This document shows positions 54,610 through 63,781 of a stretch of 64,000 nt of DNA, piece after piece; the stretch's first letter is position 1, and each line of letters opens with the position of its first letter. A model generated the notes under the pieces. It did no database searches, was not told the origin of the DNA, and saw only the letters and a program-made list of their open reading frames with translations. Location: contig NZ_JAHRGM010000001.1 in the NCBI RefSeq assembly GCF_019097845.1, positions 186,001 through 250,000 of the forward strand. The letters run 5' to 3'. The stretch is from Sphingobium sp. AS12. GTDB taxonomy: Bacteria; Pseudomonadota; Alphaproteobacteria; Sphingomonadales; Sphingomonadaceae. The position numbers were made by a program, and so were the translations under genes.

Positions 54610-55188
54610 CTATCTGTCCCAAACTGATATCACCGCGTCATAATCTGGCCGGGGTCGCTCCTCCTGCGGCTTGCCCGGCGTGCCGATAAAGATGAAGCCG
54701 GCGATGCTTTCGCCTTCCGCGCCAAAGGCCGCGCGCACATCCTGATTATAGGTTGGCCACCCGGTCAGCCAGCCCCCGGCAAAGCCCAGCGCATGGGTCG
54801 CGTTCAGCAAATTCATGATCGCCGCGCCAACCGACAAATGCTGTTCCCAAACCGGTATCTTGCTGCCTGTCACCGGCGCGGACAGGGCCACCACCAATGT
54901 TGGCGCCTGATGCGCAAACTGGTGCATCGCCTCAATCTCCAGCCGTCCGGCATCGGCCTTTTCGGCGCGATAGGCGGTTTCGAGCAGGTCGGCAAAGGCC
55001 GCGCGCTTTTCCAGCGGCACGACCACGAAGCGCCACGGGGCCAGCTTGCCATGGTCGGGCGTGCGGATCGCCACCTCCAATATCTGGCGCAATTGCGCGT
55101 CATCCGGGCCGGGCGCGATCAGGTCGCGCGGTTTGCCCGAACGGCGGGTCTGGAGCAGGGCGAGCGGGGAGGAGCGATCATTGAACAT
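54610..55188 (-). CDS. Nitroreductase-family protein, YdjA-like
   Basis: Flavin-binding oxidoreductase of 192 aa. MFNDRSSPLALLQTRRSGKP carries the FMN-contacting TRRSG; RTPDHGKLAPWRFVVV and GAAIMNLLNATHALGFAGGW are conserved across YdjA/TdsD-type nitroreductases. The single-domain, roughly 190-residue form is typical. ATG 55188 starts the family N-terminus; an upstream in-frame ATG is less plausible. Substrate unknown, with FMN and NAD(P)H use inferred. It lies between the GntR regulator and the POT transporter, on the opposite strand from the latter. Confidence 0.9.
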   Translation of the reverse strand: MFNDRSSPLALLQTRRSGKPRDLIAPGPDDAQLRQILEVAIRTPDHGKLAPWRFVVVPLEKRAAFADLLETAYRAEKADAGRLEIEAMHQFAHQAPTLVVALSAPVTGSKIPVWEQHLSVGAAIMNLLNATHALGFAGGWLTGWPTYNQDVRAAFGAEGESIAGFIFIGTPGKPQEERPRPDYDAVISVWDR

Positions 55189-55326
55189 CGCGTCCCAGAT
55201 GGCGCGGCACCCGCTTTGACGCAAGGGCCGCCTGCGCTTTTGACAGATGCGAAATAGGCTCTAGTCTCGCGCCATCCTCTGGTCCCCGTTCGGCGGACCG
55301 GCACACATAAAAGACAAGGGTAGCTG

Positions 55327-56850
55327 ATGGCGACCTCGATTTCTGGCGCGGCGGCAGCGGGCAAGACCTGGCTTGGCCATCCGCGCGGGCTGTTTCTGCT
55401 GTTTTTCGCAGAGATGTGGGAGCGTTTTTCCTATTACGGGATGCGCGCGATCCTGATCTTCTACCTCACCAAACATTTCCTGTTCGGGGAGGACAAGGCC
55501 TATCTGCTCTACGGCGCCTACACCTCGCTGGTCTATATCACCCCGGTCATCGGCGGCTATCTGGCCGACCGTTTCCTGGGGCCGCGCAAGGCGGTGCTGG
55601 CGGGCGGGCTGTTCATCGCATTCGGCCACTTCCTGATCGCGGTGACGGAGGGGCCGGGGGGTCAGGACCCCGTCTATCTCAACGGTTTCTATCTGGCGCT
55701 GGCCAGCATCATCGTTGGCACCGGATTTCTCAAAGCCAATATCTCGGTGCTGGTAGGCGAACTCTATCCGCGCGACGATGCGCGGCGCGATCCGGCTTTC
55801 TCCATCTTCTACATGGGCATCAATGCGGGCGGGGCGATCGGCCCGCTGGTCTGCGGCCTGCTGGGCGAAACGATGGGCTGGGGCTGGGGCTTTGGCGCGG
55901 CGGGGGTCGGCATGTTGCTGGGCCTTGTGATGTTCGTATGGCTGACCCCCTGGCTGCTGGGCAAGGGCGAGCCGCCCGCGCCGCAGCAATTGCGCGCGCC
56001 AGCGGTTGCAGGGGTCAGTCAGGAATGGACCATCTATCTGGGCGCGATACTGGGCGTGGTCGCGATCTGGTTCGTCATCCGCTATGCCGAACTGCTGGGC
56101 TATGCCTTGCTGGCCTTCGCGGCGTTGACAGTCATCTATATCGTCTGGCGCACGCTTGGCACGCTGGCCAAGGTCGACCGCGACCGCATGTTCGCCGCTT
56201 TGTTCCTGATCGCGCTCAACCCGCTCTTCTGGGGCCTGTTTGAACAGACCGGATCGTCGCTCAACATCTTCACCGACCGCAATGTCGATCGCACGGTGCT
56301 GGGCTGGGACATTCCCGCGTCGATGTTCCAGTCGGTCAATTCCATCTTCATCATCCTGCTCGCGCCTTTGTTCGCTATCCTGTGGACCTTCCTTGACAAG
56401 CGCCGCCTGGAACCTTCCTCGCCCGCCAAATTCGGCATTGGCCTGATCCTGTGCGGGGCTGGTTTTCTGGTGCTGGTGGCGGGCGCGGCGATGGCGGGGG
56501 AGGATTTGACCCCGCTGCTGTTCGTCATCCTCATCTACCTGTTTCACACCATGGCGGAGCTGTGCTTTTCCCCCGTCGGCCTGTCGGCGATGACGCGGCT
56601 GTCGGTGCCCAACATGGTCGGGCTGGTGATGGGGACATGGTTTCTGGCCATGGCAGCGGGCAATTTCATCGCTGGCCTGATCGCCCGCGCGACCGGTAGC
56701 GGTGACGCGGATGGCGTGGCCCAGGTGCTGGGCGTCTATACCCGCATCGGCTGGTTTTCGATGGGGGTGGGCGTGCTGGTGCTGCTCGTTTCGCCCGCGA
56801 TCAAACGGCTGATGCATCTCGACACGATCGGCGCGGAGGATAAGCCATGA
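55327..56850 (+). CDS. Proton-dependent di/tripeptide transporter (POT/PTR family)
   Basis: Inner-membrane transporter of 507 aa with 12-14 helices. FFAEMWERFSYYGMRAILIF holds the ExxERFxYYG motif for proton coupling. ITPVIGGYLADRFLGPRKAV and ILYMGINAGGAIGPLVCG-like (FSIFYMGINAGGAIGPLVCG) are family marks, and the helix 7-11 part has GLFEQTGSSLNIF and LCFSPVGLSAM. It is the first gene of an operon; its stop overlaps the start of an amidohydrolase gene by ATGA. Together they suggest uptake and processing of small peptides or amides, which is inference from context. Confidence 0.93.
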   Translation: MATSISGAAAAGKTWLGHPRGLFLLFFAEMWERFSYYGMRAILIFYLTKHFLFGEDKAYLLYGAYTSLVYITPVIGGYLADRFLGPRKAVLAGGLFIAFGHFLIAVTEGPGGQDPVYLNGFYLALASIIVGTGFLKANISVLVGELYPRDDARRDPAFSIFYMGINAGGAIGPLVCGLLGETMGWGWGFGAAGVGMLLGLVMFVWLTPWLLGKGEPPAPQQLRAPAVAGVSQEWTIYLGAILGVVAIWFVIRYAELLGYALLAFAALTVIYIVWRTLGTLAKVDRDRMFAALFLIALNPLFWGLFEQTGSSLNIFTDRNVDRTVLGWDIPASMFQSVNSIFIILLAPLFAILWTFLDKRRLEPSSPAKFGIGLILCGAGFLVLVAGAAMAGEDLTPLLFVILIYLFHTMAELCFSPVGLSAMTRLSVPNMVGLVMGTWFLAMAAGNFIAGLIARATGSGDADGVAQVLGVYTRIGWFSMGVGVLVLLVSPAIKRLMHLDTIGAEDKP

Positions 56851-58244
56851 ATCGGGGCATGAGGATATTACTGATCGCCGCGCTGCTGGCCAGCGCCGCA
56901 ACGCCTGCCGGCGCGAAGAAGGAGAAGGATGCGCCCGCCCCGACGCAGGGCAGTTCTGCCGAACCGGACAATCCCTATCCCTCCACCTACAAAGCCTACC
57001 CCGGCGTCGCCACGGCGATCAGGGGCGCGACCATTTTCGACGGGGAGGGGGGACGGATCGACAATGGCGTCATATTCCTGTCCGATGGCAAGGTGACGGC
57101 GATCGGCGGCCCGGACACGCCGATCCCCGCCGACATCGCTGTGTTCGACGGCACCGGCAAATATGTGACGCCGGGCGTGATCGACATTCACAGCCATCTG
57201 GGCGACTATCCCAGCCCCAGCGTGGACGCGCTGTCCGACGGTAATGAAGCGACCGCGCCGGTCACCGCCCATGTGTGGGCCGAACATAGTGTCTGGCCGC
57301 AGGATGCCGGTTTCGGCCGGGCGCTGGCCAATGGCGGGGTCACCAGCCTGCAAATCCTGCCCGGATCGGCCAATCTGTTTGGCGGGCGCAGCGTCACGCT
57401 GAAAAACGTCCCCGCCCGCACCATGCAGGGGATGAAATTTCCCGGCGCGCCTTATGGCCTGAAAATGGCCTGCGGCGAAAATCCCAAGCGCGTCTATGGC
57501 TCCAAGGGCCGCGAACCCTCCACCCGCATGGGCAATATGGCGGTCAACCGCCAGACCTGGATCAAGGCGCGCGACTATCAGAAGAAACGCGCCGCCGGGA
57601 AAGACCAGACCCGCGACCTTGGCATGGAAACGCTGGCCGATGTGCTGGAGGGCAAGATCCTTGTCCACAATCATTGCTACCGCGCCGATGAAATGGCCAA
57701 TGTCATCGATATGGGCAAGGAGTTCGGCTACAAGGTCACCGCCTTCCACCACGCCGTCGAGGCCTACAAGATCGCCGACCTGCTGCGCGACAATGGCATC
57801 TGTTCGGCGCTGTGGGGCGACTGGTATGGCTTCAAGATGGAGGCCTATGACGGGATCAGGGAAAATATCCCGCTGGTCCACCGGGCAGGCGCCTGCACCA
57901 TCGTCCATAGCGATGACGAGAATGGCATCCAGCGATTGAATCAGGAGGCCGCCAAGGCGCTGGGCGCTGGCCGCCGCATGGGGATCGCCATCGCCGACGA
58001 GGTCGCCTGGACATGGCTGGCCATCAATCCCGCGCGCGCCATGGGCATCGCCGATCAGACCGGCAGCCTGAAAGTCGGCAAGATGGCCGACGTAGTGCTG
58101 TGGAACGGCAATCCGTTCAGCACCTACACCCGGCCGGAAAAAGTGTGGATCGACGGGGCTTTGCTCTACGACAGCGCCAATCCCAAACTGCGCCCGGTCA
58201 GCGATTTTGAACTCGGCCAGATCGGCGCGGGAGATGTGAAATGA
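56847..58244 (+). CDS. Exported amidohydrolase-family protein (imidazolonepropionase-like)
   Basis: Protein of 465 aa with a signal peptide (MRILLIAALLASAATPAGA). The metal-dependent TIM barrel keeps its ligands: VIDIHSHLG is the HxH motif, VHNHC and FHHAVE supply later His residues, and VHSDDEN gives the final Asp. The beta-sandwich edge is ADVVLWNGNPFS. Substrate is uncertain; relatives include prolidase-like and imidazolonepropionase-like enzymes. It overlaps the POT transporter upstream and a degenerate paralogue downstream. Periplasmic location with a transporter in the same operon suggests peptide or amide degradation. Confidence 0.86.
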   Translation: MNRGMRILLIAALLASAATPAGAKKEKDAPAPTQGSSAEPDNPYPSTYKAYPGVATAIRGATIFDGEGGRIDNGVIFLSDGKVTAIGGPDTPIPADIAVFDGTGKYVTPGVIDIHSHLGDYPSPSVDALSDGNEATAPVTAHVWAEHSVWPQDAGFGRALANGGVTSLQILPGSANLFGGRSVTLKNVPARTMQGMKFPGAPYGLKMACGENPKRVYGSKGREPSTRMGNMAVNRQTWIKARDYQKKRAAGKDQTRDLGMETLADVLEGKILVHNHCYRADEMANVIDMGKEFGYKVTAFHHAVEAYKIADLLRDNGICSALWGDWYGFKMEAYDGIRENIPLVHRAGACTIVHSDDENGIQRLNQEAAKALGAGRRMGIAIADEVAWTWLAINPARAMGIADQTGSLKVGKMADVVLWNGNPFSTYTRPEKVWIDGALLYDSANPKLRPVSDFELGQIGAGDVK

Positions 58245-59632
58245 GCTACAAGAACCATCCTCTCCCTCCGTTCGCCCTGAGCCTGTCGAAGGGTCGTTCT
58301 TTCTTTCGCAAGAAGGGCAAGGCTTCGACAGGCTCAGCCCGAACGGTGTTAGGGGCATTGTTTTTTGTCCTCTCGACCCCCGCCTTCACCCAGTCCCTCG
58401 CCATCACCGGAGCGACCCTCGCCATTGGCGACGGCTCCGAACCCATCCGCAACGGCACCGTCCTCATTTCCGCTGGCAAGGTGACCGCCGCTGGCGCCGG
58501 GATCGCCGTTCCGCCCGGCACCAAAACTATCGACGCGGGCGGCAAATGGGTGACGCCGGGTCTGGTGTCGGGATACTCGCGCGTTGGCCTGGTCGAGGTG
58601 CCTGCGGTCAACGAAACCAACGACGCCAGCGCCCGCTCGCCCTTCTCCGCCGCGATCGACGTGGCGCCCGCGATCAACCCGCTTGCCAACCCGATCGCGA
58701 TCAGCCGCACGGCGGGGATCACCCGCGCCGTCGTCGTCCCCTCGACCGGCACCGGCATTTTCGCCGGGCAAGGTGCGGTCGTGGACCTGGGCGCGGACAT
58801 GAACGCGATCACCAGGGCGCGCGCCTTCCAATATGTCGAACTGGGCGAGGAGGGGGCCAAGGATGCAGGTGGCAGTCGCCCCGCCGCGATCCTGACCTTC
58901 AAGACGATGCTGCGTGAGGCGCAGGCGTTTGCCAAAGCCCCTGCCAGCTATGACGGGCGGTCGAAGGATGCGCTGCTTAACCGTGTGGATGCCGAAGCGC
59001 TGGTGCCGGTCGTCACCGGGGCGATGCCGTTGATGGTCCATGTCGAAAGCGCGCGCGACATAGTGACGGTCCTGTCGCTGCGGCAGGATTTCCCCGCGCT
59101 CAAGATCATCATCGCCGGGGCCGCCGAAGGCTGGATGGTCGCGCCGCAAATCGCCGCCGCCAAGGTGCCGGTGATCGCGGGCGGCCTGGACGATCTCCCC
59201 TCCAGCTTCGAAAAGCTCGCCGCGACCCAGAGCAATGTCGGGCGCATGGTGAAGGCGGGCGTCGCCGTCTCCATGGGACTGATGGACCGGGACGAGGGGC
59301 TGCAACTGCGCCTCGCGACCCAGCAGGCGGGCAATATGGTGGCGCTGAACAAGGTGCAGGGGGCCACGGGCCTCAGCTGGGGTCAGGCGCTCCGCACGAT
59401 CAGCAGCGCGCCCGCCGAAGCCATGGGGCTGGGCGACCGGATCGGATCGCTCAAGGTCGGGCGGGCAGGCGATGTCGTGCTGTGGGACGGCGATCCGCTG
59501 GAGATGACCTCCGCCCCGATCGCGGTGTGGATCGACGGCGTGCCGCAACCGATCGACAACCGCCAGACCAAGCTGCGCGACCGCTATGCGACGCCGAGCG
59601 AGGGCGCGCTACCCAAGGCGTATGAGTGGTAG
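58241..59632 (+). CDS. Amidohydrolase-like protein lacking canonical metal ligands
   Basis: Protein of 463 aa, paralogous to its upstream neighbour (GKWVTPGLVSGYSRVGLVEV; AGDVVLWDGDPLEM). The HxH metal motif is absent: SGYSRVG stands where IDIHSHLG is expected, and later His residues are also replaced. The N-terminus is abnormal: after MSYKNHPLPP about 28 codons come from a palindromic repeat (FALSLSKG, then STGSARTV), and the secretion signal LGALFFVLSTPAFTQ begins only after it. The start overlaps the previous stop (ATGA), so I keep 58241; GTG 58346 is an alternative. It may be a non-catalytic partner subunit. Confidence 0.82.
   Translation: MSYKNHPLPPFALSLSKGRSFFRKKGKASTGSARTVLGALFFVLSTPAFTQSLAITGATLAIGDGSEPIRNGTVLISAGKVTAAGAGIAVPPGTKTIDAGGKWVTPGLVSGYSRVGLVEVPAVNETNDASARSPFSAAIDVAPAINPLANPIAISRTAGITRAVVVPSTGTGIFAGQGAVVDLGADMNAITRARAFQYVELGEEGAKDAGGSRPAAILTFKTMLREAQAFAKAPASYDGRSKDALLNRVDAEALVPVVTGAMPLMVHVESARDIVTVLSLRQDFPALKIIIAGAAEGWMVAPQIAAAKVPVIAGGLDDLPSSFEKLAATQSNVGRMVKAGVAVSMGLMDRDEGLQLRLATQQAGNMVALNKVQGATGLSWGQALRTISSAPAEAMGLGDRIGSLKVGRAGDVVLWDGDPLEMTSAPIAVWIDGVPQPIDNRQTKLRDRYATPSEGALPKAYEW
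58268..58346. repeat. Palindromic repeat read through at the N-terminus of a coding sequence
   Basis: CCGTTCGCCCTGAGCCTGTC and CGAAGG form the left arm; GCTTCGACAGGCTCAGCCCG then AACGG form the right. The arms match for about 25 bases. It is the same family as 13791-13886, 23205-23302 and 29928-30045, but here it lies inside a translated frame. It is 79 bases, so it must have been fitted to the frame by flanking changes or the start was reset. Confidence 0.85.
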
Positions 59633-60082
59633 GGCCGGGGCGGCGGCGATAGGGTGTGCCGTCGCAACCCCGCCCCGTTCGTTTCGAGCGAAGTCGAGAA
59701 ACACAGCGCGCAGGTTTCTCGACTTCGCTCGAAACGAACGGAGGTTGAGAAAACCCTCAAGCCATCGCGCGCTATGCCGCAGTTGGAAGAGGGGGAAGAA
59801 CCCTCGCTGTCCTATACCAGCCCCGCCTGCTATAAGCGCACCCGGCTCCTTCCCATCGTTCACACCCCACACCCGACCGCGCGCGCCGCATGGCCGACCG
59901 GCAAACTTCACCCACATTCCCCGTAAGCGATACGGGCGAAGTTTACGAAGTTCCGCACGCACCAGCCATGGCAGGATGCGTAATATCCTGTCCGCACTGC
60001 GCACGAAAATATCATGATTGCCGGGAAATATGCGAAGCTATGCCCCGCATTTCCTATTCGGCGCTGCCCGCGACCGGGGCTG
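59633..60082. other. Non-coding gap of about 450 bases between converging genes
   Basis: It holds one palindromic repeat (59675-59741). The remaining stretch to the phaZ stop contains frames of up to about 130 codons on either strand, but these show no recognisable motif and some translate the repeat. I see no tRNA-like fold, and no strong terminator apart from the repeat. It may be a decayed gene or an unrecognised RNA. Confidence 0.5.
59675..59741. repeat. Dispersed palindromic repeat after the amidohydrolase operon
   Basis: CCGTTCGTTTCGAGCGAAGT and CGAGAAACA are mirrored by GTTTCTCGACTTCGCTCGAA then ACGAACGG. It is the cleanest long-armed copy of this family, 43 bases after the stop of the amidohydrolase-like gene. 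Confidence 0.88.
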
Positions 60083-61306
60083 TCAGTTCATCGACAGGAT
60101 CATGTTCCGCACCTGCGGATAGACCTGCTTTTCCCATTTGCTACCCGAAAATACACCATAATGGCCGACGCCCGGCTGCAAATGATGGCGTTTGAGGTGC
60201 GGGCGCAGGCCGGTGCAGAGCGTGTGCGCTGCCGCCGTCTGGCCCACGGCGCAAACATCGTCCTTCTCGCCCTCGACCGTCAGCAGCGCGGTCTTGCGGA
60301 TCGCGCCCGGATTGACGGGACGACCGCGGTGCATCAGTTCGCCCTTGGCCAGCAGGGTGCGCTGGAACACCAAGTCGACGGTTTCGAGATAAAATTCCTT
60401 GGTCATGTCCAGGACCGCGAAATATTCCTCGTAGAAGGTCTTGATCTTGTCCGCCTCGACCGTCTTGCCATCGGCCAGCAACTGGTAAAGTTCGCGATGC
60501 TGCGATCCGTGCCGCTCCATGTTCATCGCCATGAAGGCGGACAGTTGCAGGAAGCCCGGATAGACTTCGCGCCCGCGCCCGGCATAGCGGAACGGCACGG
60601 TGGAAATCAGATTCTTCTCGAACCAGTCGATCGGCTTGTCATTGGCCAGGTCATTGACCACGGTCGGGGCGACCCGCGTGTCGATCGGCCCGCCCATCAG
60701 CGTCATCGACTTGGGCGTTGCCGGGTCTTTATCCTCGGCCATGACCGCGACCGCCGCCAGAGCGGGGACGCAGGGCTGGCATACGGACAGCAGATGCGCG
60801 CCCGGCCCCATCGTCTGGAAAAACTGGATGATATAATCGACATAATCCTCAAAGCCGAAGCGCCCGGCCTCCAGCGGCACGTCGCGGGCATTTTTCCAGT
60901 CGGTAATATAGACGTCATGGTCCTGGAGCAGGGTCACCACCGTGCTGCGCAGCAAGGTGGAGAAATGACCCGACATCGGCGCCACCACCAGCACGCGCGG
61001 CTGGGCGGTGTCTACCTCATCCTTCACGAAATGCAGCAGGTCGCCAAAGGGCAGGTCCGCGACAATCTCCTCGCGCACAGCGACTTCGGCATTGCCGCTG
61101 CGTACCGAGGTAATAGCATAGGCCGGGCGCTTGTGCGTGACGCGCGCGCCCTGGAACACATCCATCAGCGCGAACATGCGGCGCGGCATGGCCCAGTCGG
61201 CCATCGGCCCCAGCTTGTCGCGCATCCCCAGCGCAATCTGCGCCCCGAAGCGTGCCGGCGCCAGCATATCGTTCCACGCCTGATAACCACTGTACAGCAT
61301 TCGCAT
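60083..61306 (-). CDS. phaZ: Intracellular polyhydroxyalkanoate depolymerase
   Basis: Protein of 407 aa with the N- and C-terminal domains of intracellular PHB depolymerases. PMSGHFSTLLRSTVVTLLQD and DWKNARDVPLEAGRFGFEDY are strongly conserved; the nucleophile is presumably a Cys in LSVCQPCVPALAA, as in Ralstonia PhaZ. The C-terminal PHA_depolymerase region has LTVEGEKDDVCAVGQTAAAH and GVGHYGVFSGSKW with the catalytic His. It would mobilise stored polyester to hydroxyacyl units. No phaC or phasin gene is in the window. Confidence 0.94.
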   Translation of the reverse strand: MRMLYSGYQAWNDMLAPARFGAQIALGMRDKLGPMADWAMPRRMFALMDVFQGARVTHKRPAYAITSVRSGNAEVAVREEIVADLPFGDLLHFVKDEVDTAQPRVLVVAPMSGHFSTLLRSTVVTLLQDHDVYITDWKNARDVPLEAGRFGFEDYVDYIIQFFQTMGPGAHLLSVCQPCVPALAAVAVMAEDKDPATPKSMTLMGGPIDTRVAPTVVNDLANDKPIDWFEKNLISTVPFRYAGRGREVYPGFLQLSAFMAMNMERHGSQHRELYQLLADGKTVEADKIKTFYEEYFAVLDMTKEFYLETVDLVFQRTLLAKGELMHRGRPVNPGAIRKTALLTVEGEKDDVCAVGQTAAAHTLCTGLRPHLKRHHLQPGVGHYGVFSGSKWEKQVYPQVRNMILSMN

Positions 61307-61430
61307 GACTATAAGCGCGCCTTGTTCAATCCGTCCATCCGAATCGGTTTACGAATGCAACGCTATACACGGATTATATGTTGCACCGCATCATCATAAA
61401 TGTAGGTTAAGGCTGACCGGAGGGAATGTC

Positions 61431-62087
61431 ATGGCCGTCGCACAACTCACTCTATCCAGTAAAAATTATTCGTCCTGGTCGCTGCGTGGTTGGTTGCTGT
61501 GTCGCATCGCGGGACTGAAGGTCGAAGAAAAGCTGATCGCGCTGGACGACCCTGAAAATCGTGCTGAGCTGCTTTTGCTCTCGCCCTCCGTGCTGGTGCC
61601 GCGCCTTACGCATGAAGGGGCTAGCGTCTGGGACACGCTGGCGATCGCGGAATATCTGCATGAGCTGTATCCTGACGCAGGCATGTATCCCGCTGACCGC
61701 ATCGCCCGCGCCCATTGCCGGTCGGTGTCGGGGGAAATCCACTCAGGCTTTGCCAATCTGCGTTCCGCCTTGCCGATGAACCTGAAAGTCCGGCACGCCA
61801 AATTTCCGATCTTTTCCGGGGCCAAGCCCGACATCGAACGGATCGAAACGATCTGGGCCGAATGTCTGAACAGCTATGGCGGGCCGTGGCTGTTCGGCGA
61901 AAAGCCGACCGTCGCCGACGCCATGTTCGCGCCGGTGGCCGAACGCTTCCTGACCTATGCCGTGCCGGTGTCGGCGACGGCTGCGGCCTATTGCCGGACG
62001 ATCAACAGCTGGGACATCATGCGCGAATGGATCGATGAGGCACGGGTCGAACCGGACGAGGTGGAAGAACTCGACATCGAATTCTGA
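61431..62087 (+). CDS. Glutathione S-transferase family protein
   Basis: Cytosolic protein of 218 aa. The thioredoxin-like domain has SSKNYSSWSLRGWLLCRIAG (probable glutathione-contacting Ser), LLSPSVLVPRLTH with the cis-Pro, and the C-terminal domain has a FGEKPTVADAMFAPVAERFL motif typical of the family. ATG 61431 follows GGAGGG; the longer frame upstream has no similarity. It resembles the maleylacetoacetate isomerase/zeta-like group by its Ser-rich start, but no substrate can be assigned. Confidence 0.9.
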   Translation: MAVAQLTLSSKNYSSWSLRGWLLCRIAGLKVEEKLIALDDPENRAELLLLSPSVLVPRLTHEGASVWDTLAIAEYLHELYPDAGMYPADRIARAHCRSVSGEIHSGFANLRSALPMNLKVRHAKFPIFSGAKPDIERIETIWAECLNSYGGPWLFGEKPTVADAMFAPVAERFLTYAVPVSATAAAYCRTINSWDIMREWIDEARVEPDEVEELDIEF

Positions 62088-62128
62088 CGACCCTTTCCCT
62101 GATGCCGGGCAGGGGGTAAGCCCCTGTC

Positions 62129-63772
62129 ATGACCCGTGCTTTCCTGGCTCTGAGCCTCCTCGCCCTTCCTGCTCACGCCCAGACGGTCGCGCCGCAGCAG
62201 CTCGAACAATCGGTCCGGGTGCTGGCGTCCGACCTGTTCGAGGGACGCGCCCCCGGCACGGTCGGGGAGGAGCGGACGATCGGCTATCTGGTTGGCCGGT
62301 TCCAGGCGCTGGGGCTGGAGCCGGGCGGGCCGGATGGGCAATGGGTGCAGAGCGTGCCGTTGCTCCACACCAGGCTGGGCAAGGCCGAGACGCTGGGCGT
62401 GAAGCAGGGCGATACCGCAACGCCGTGGACGGCGGGGAAGGACGTGTATCTCTCCACCCTCCAGCCCAAGGACAAGGTCGCCATCAGCGCCGCGCCTTTG
62501 GTGTTCGTGGGCTATGGCGTGTCTGCCCCCGAACGCGGCTGGGATGATTTCAAGGGCACGGACCTCAAGGGCAAGGTCGCGGTCTTTCTGATCAACGACC
62601 CGGATTTCGAGGCCGCCAAGGGCGACGATGCGGTCGGCAAGTTCGGCGGGCGGGCGATGACCTATTATGGCCGCTGGACATACAAGTTCGAAGAAGCGGC
62701 GCGCCGCGGGGCGATCGGGGCGCTGATCGTCCACGATACGCCGGGCGCTGGCTATGGCTGGAATGTGGTGATCAGTCCGGGCGGCGAAAATTACGATCTG
62801 GTCCGCGCGCCCGAAAAGCTGACCAGCCTCCAGTTGCAGGGCTGGATCGAAGGGGGCGCGGCGGCAAAGCTGTTTTCGGGCGCGGGTCTGGATTTGGCGG
62901 CGCTGCGCAAACAGGCGCGGTCGAAGCGCTTTCGTGCCGTTGAGTTGGAGGGGGCGAGCTTCTCGGCTGGCTTCCCGGTGACGCAGGACATCGTCAAGAG
63001 CGCCAACGTCCTCGCCCGCATCCCCGGCACCAAGCGGCCTGACGAAACGGTGATGTACGGCGCGCATTGGGACGCCTATGGCAAGGGCGCCCCCGACGCG
63101 CAGGGGCGCGTCTATCGTGCCGGGGCCAATGACGACGCGCTGGGCATCGCCGGGCTGTTCGAGATTGCCCGCGCCTTCAAGGCTGGCCCCGCGCCTGATC
63201 GTAGCGTCCTGTTCGCCGCCTGGACCGCAGAGGAGCGGGGATTGCTGGGGTCCGAACATTATGCGCAGAACCCGGTCTGGCCGCTCGACAAGACCGTCGC
63301 CAACCTGACGCTCGACATTCTCCAGACGGCTGGCAAGGCGAAGGACGTCATTCTGGTCGGCAAGGGGCAGGGGACGCTGGAGGATGATCTGGGCAAGGCT
63401 GCCGCCGCGCAGGGCCGGGTCGTGACGCCCGAAAGCCTGCCCGAACGCGGGCTATTCTACCGCGCCGATCATTTCTCCATGGCCAAGCGCGGCGTGCCGG
63501 TGCTGCTGATGATGGGGATTGCGGGCGCGTCCGATCTGGTCGAGGGAGGGCGCGTAGCGGGTCAGGCCTGGGTCGATGCCTATACCGGCCAATGCTATCA
63601 TCAGGCCTGCGATGCGGTCGACGCGACATGGAAGCTGGACGGGGCAGCGCAGGATGTGGAGCTGATGCTGGACATCGGCCGCGACCTCGCGACATCGACC
63701 CGCTGGCCGCGATGGAAGCCGGGGTCGGAGTTCAAGGCGGTGCGGGACGCAAGCGCGGCGGCGCGGCCCTAA
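62129..63772 (+). CDS. Secreted M28-family metallopeptidase with PA domain
   Basis: Protein of 547 aa with a signal peptide (MTRAFLALSLLALPAHAQT). A PA domain is inserted at about 105-250 (KVAVFLINDPDFEAAKGDDA). The di-zinc core has YGAHWDAYG, the bridging Asp in GANDDALGIAGL, the catalytic Glu in WTAEERGLLGS and a later DHFSMAK. M28 members are aminopeptidases or glutamate carboxypeptidase-like; substrate is unknown. It is transcribed alone after the GST and may act with the peptide-uptake operon. Confidence 0.9.
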   Translation: MTRAFLALSLLALPAHAQTVAPQQLEQSVRVLASDLFEGRAPGTVGEERTIGYLVGRFQALGLEPGGPDGQWVQSVPLLHTRLGKAETLGVKQGDTATPWTAGKDVYLSTLQPKDKVAISAAPLVFVGYGVSAPERGWDDFKGTDLKGKVAVFLINDPDFEAAKGDDAVGKFGGRAMTYYGRWTYKFEEAARRGAIGALIVHDTPGAGYGWNVVISPGGENYDLVRAPEKLTSLQLQGWIEGGAAAKLFSGAGLDLAALRKQARSKRFRAVELEGASFSAGFPVTQDIVKSANVLARIPGTKRPDETVMYGAHWDAYGKGAPDAQGRVYRAGANDDALGIAGLFEIARAFKAGPAPDRSVLFAAWTAEERGLLGSEHYAQNPVWPLDKTVANLTLDILQTAGKAKDVILVGKGQGTLEDDLGKAAAAQGRVVTPESLPERGLFYRADHFSMAKRGVPVLLMMGIAGASDLVEGGRVAGQAWVDAYTGQCYHQACDAVDATWKLDGAAQDVELMLDIGRDLATSTRWPRWKPGSEFKAVRDASAAARP

Positions 63773-63781
63773 GGCGCTGGT

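Noticed and set aside
59609..60004. A 131-codon minus frame in the gap before phaZ
   Set aside because: Part of it is the palindromic repeat in translation and no motif is recognisable, so I do not call it a gene.
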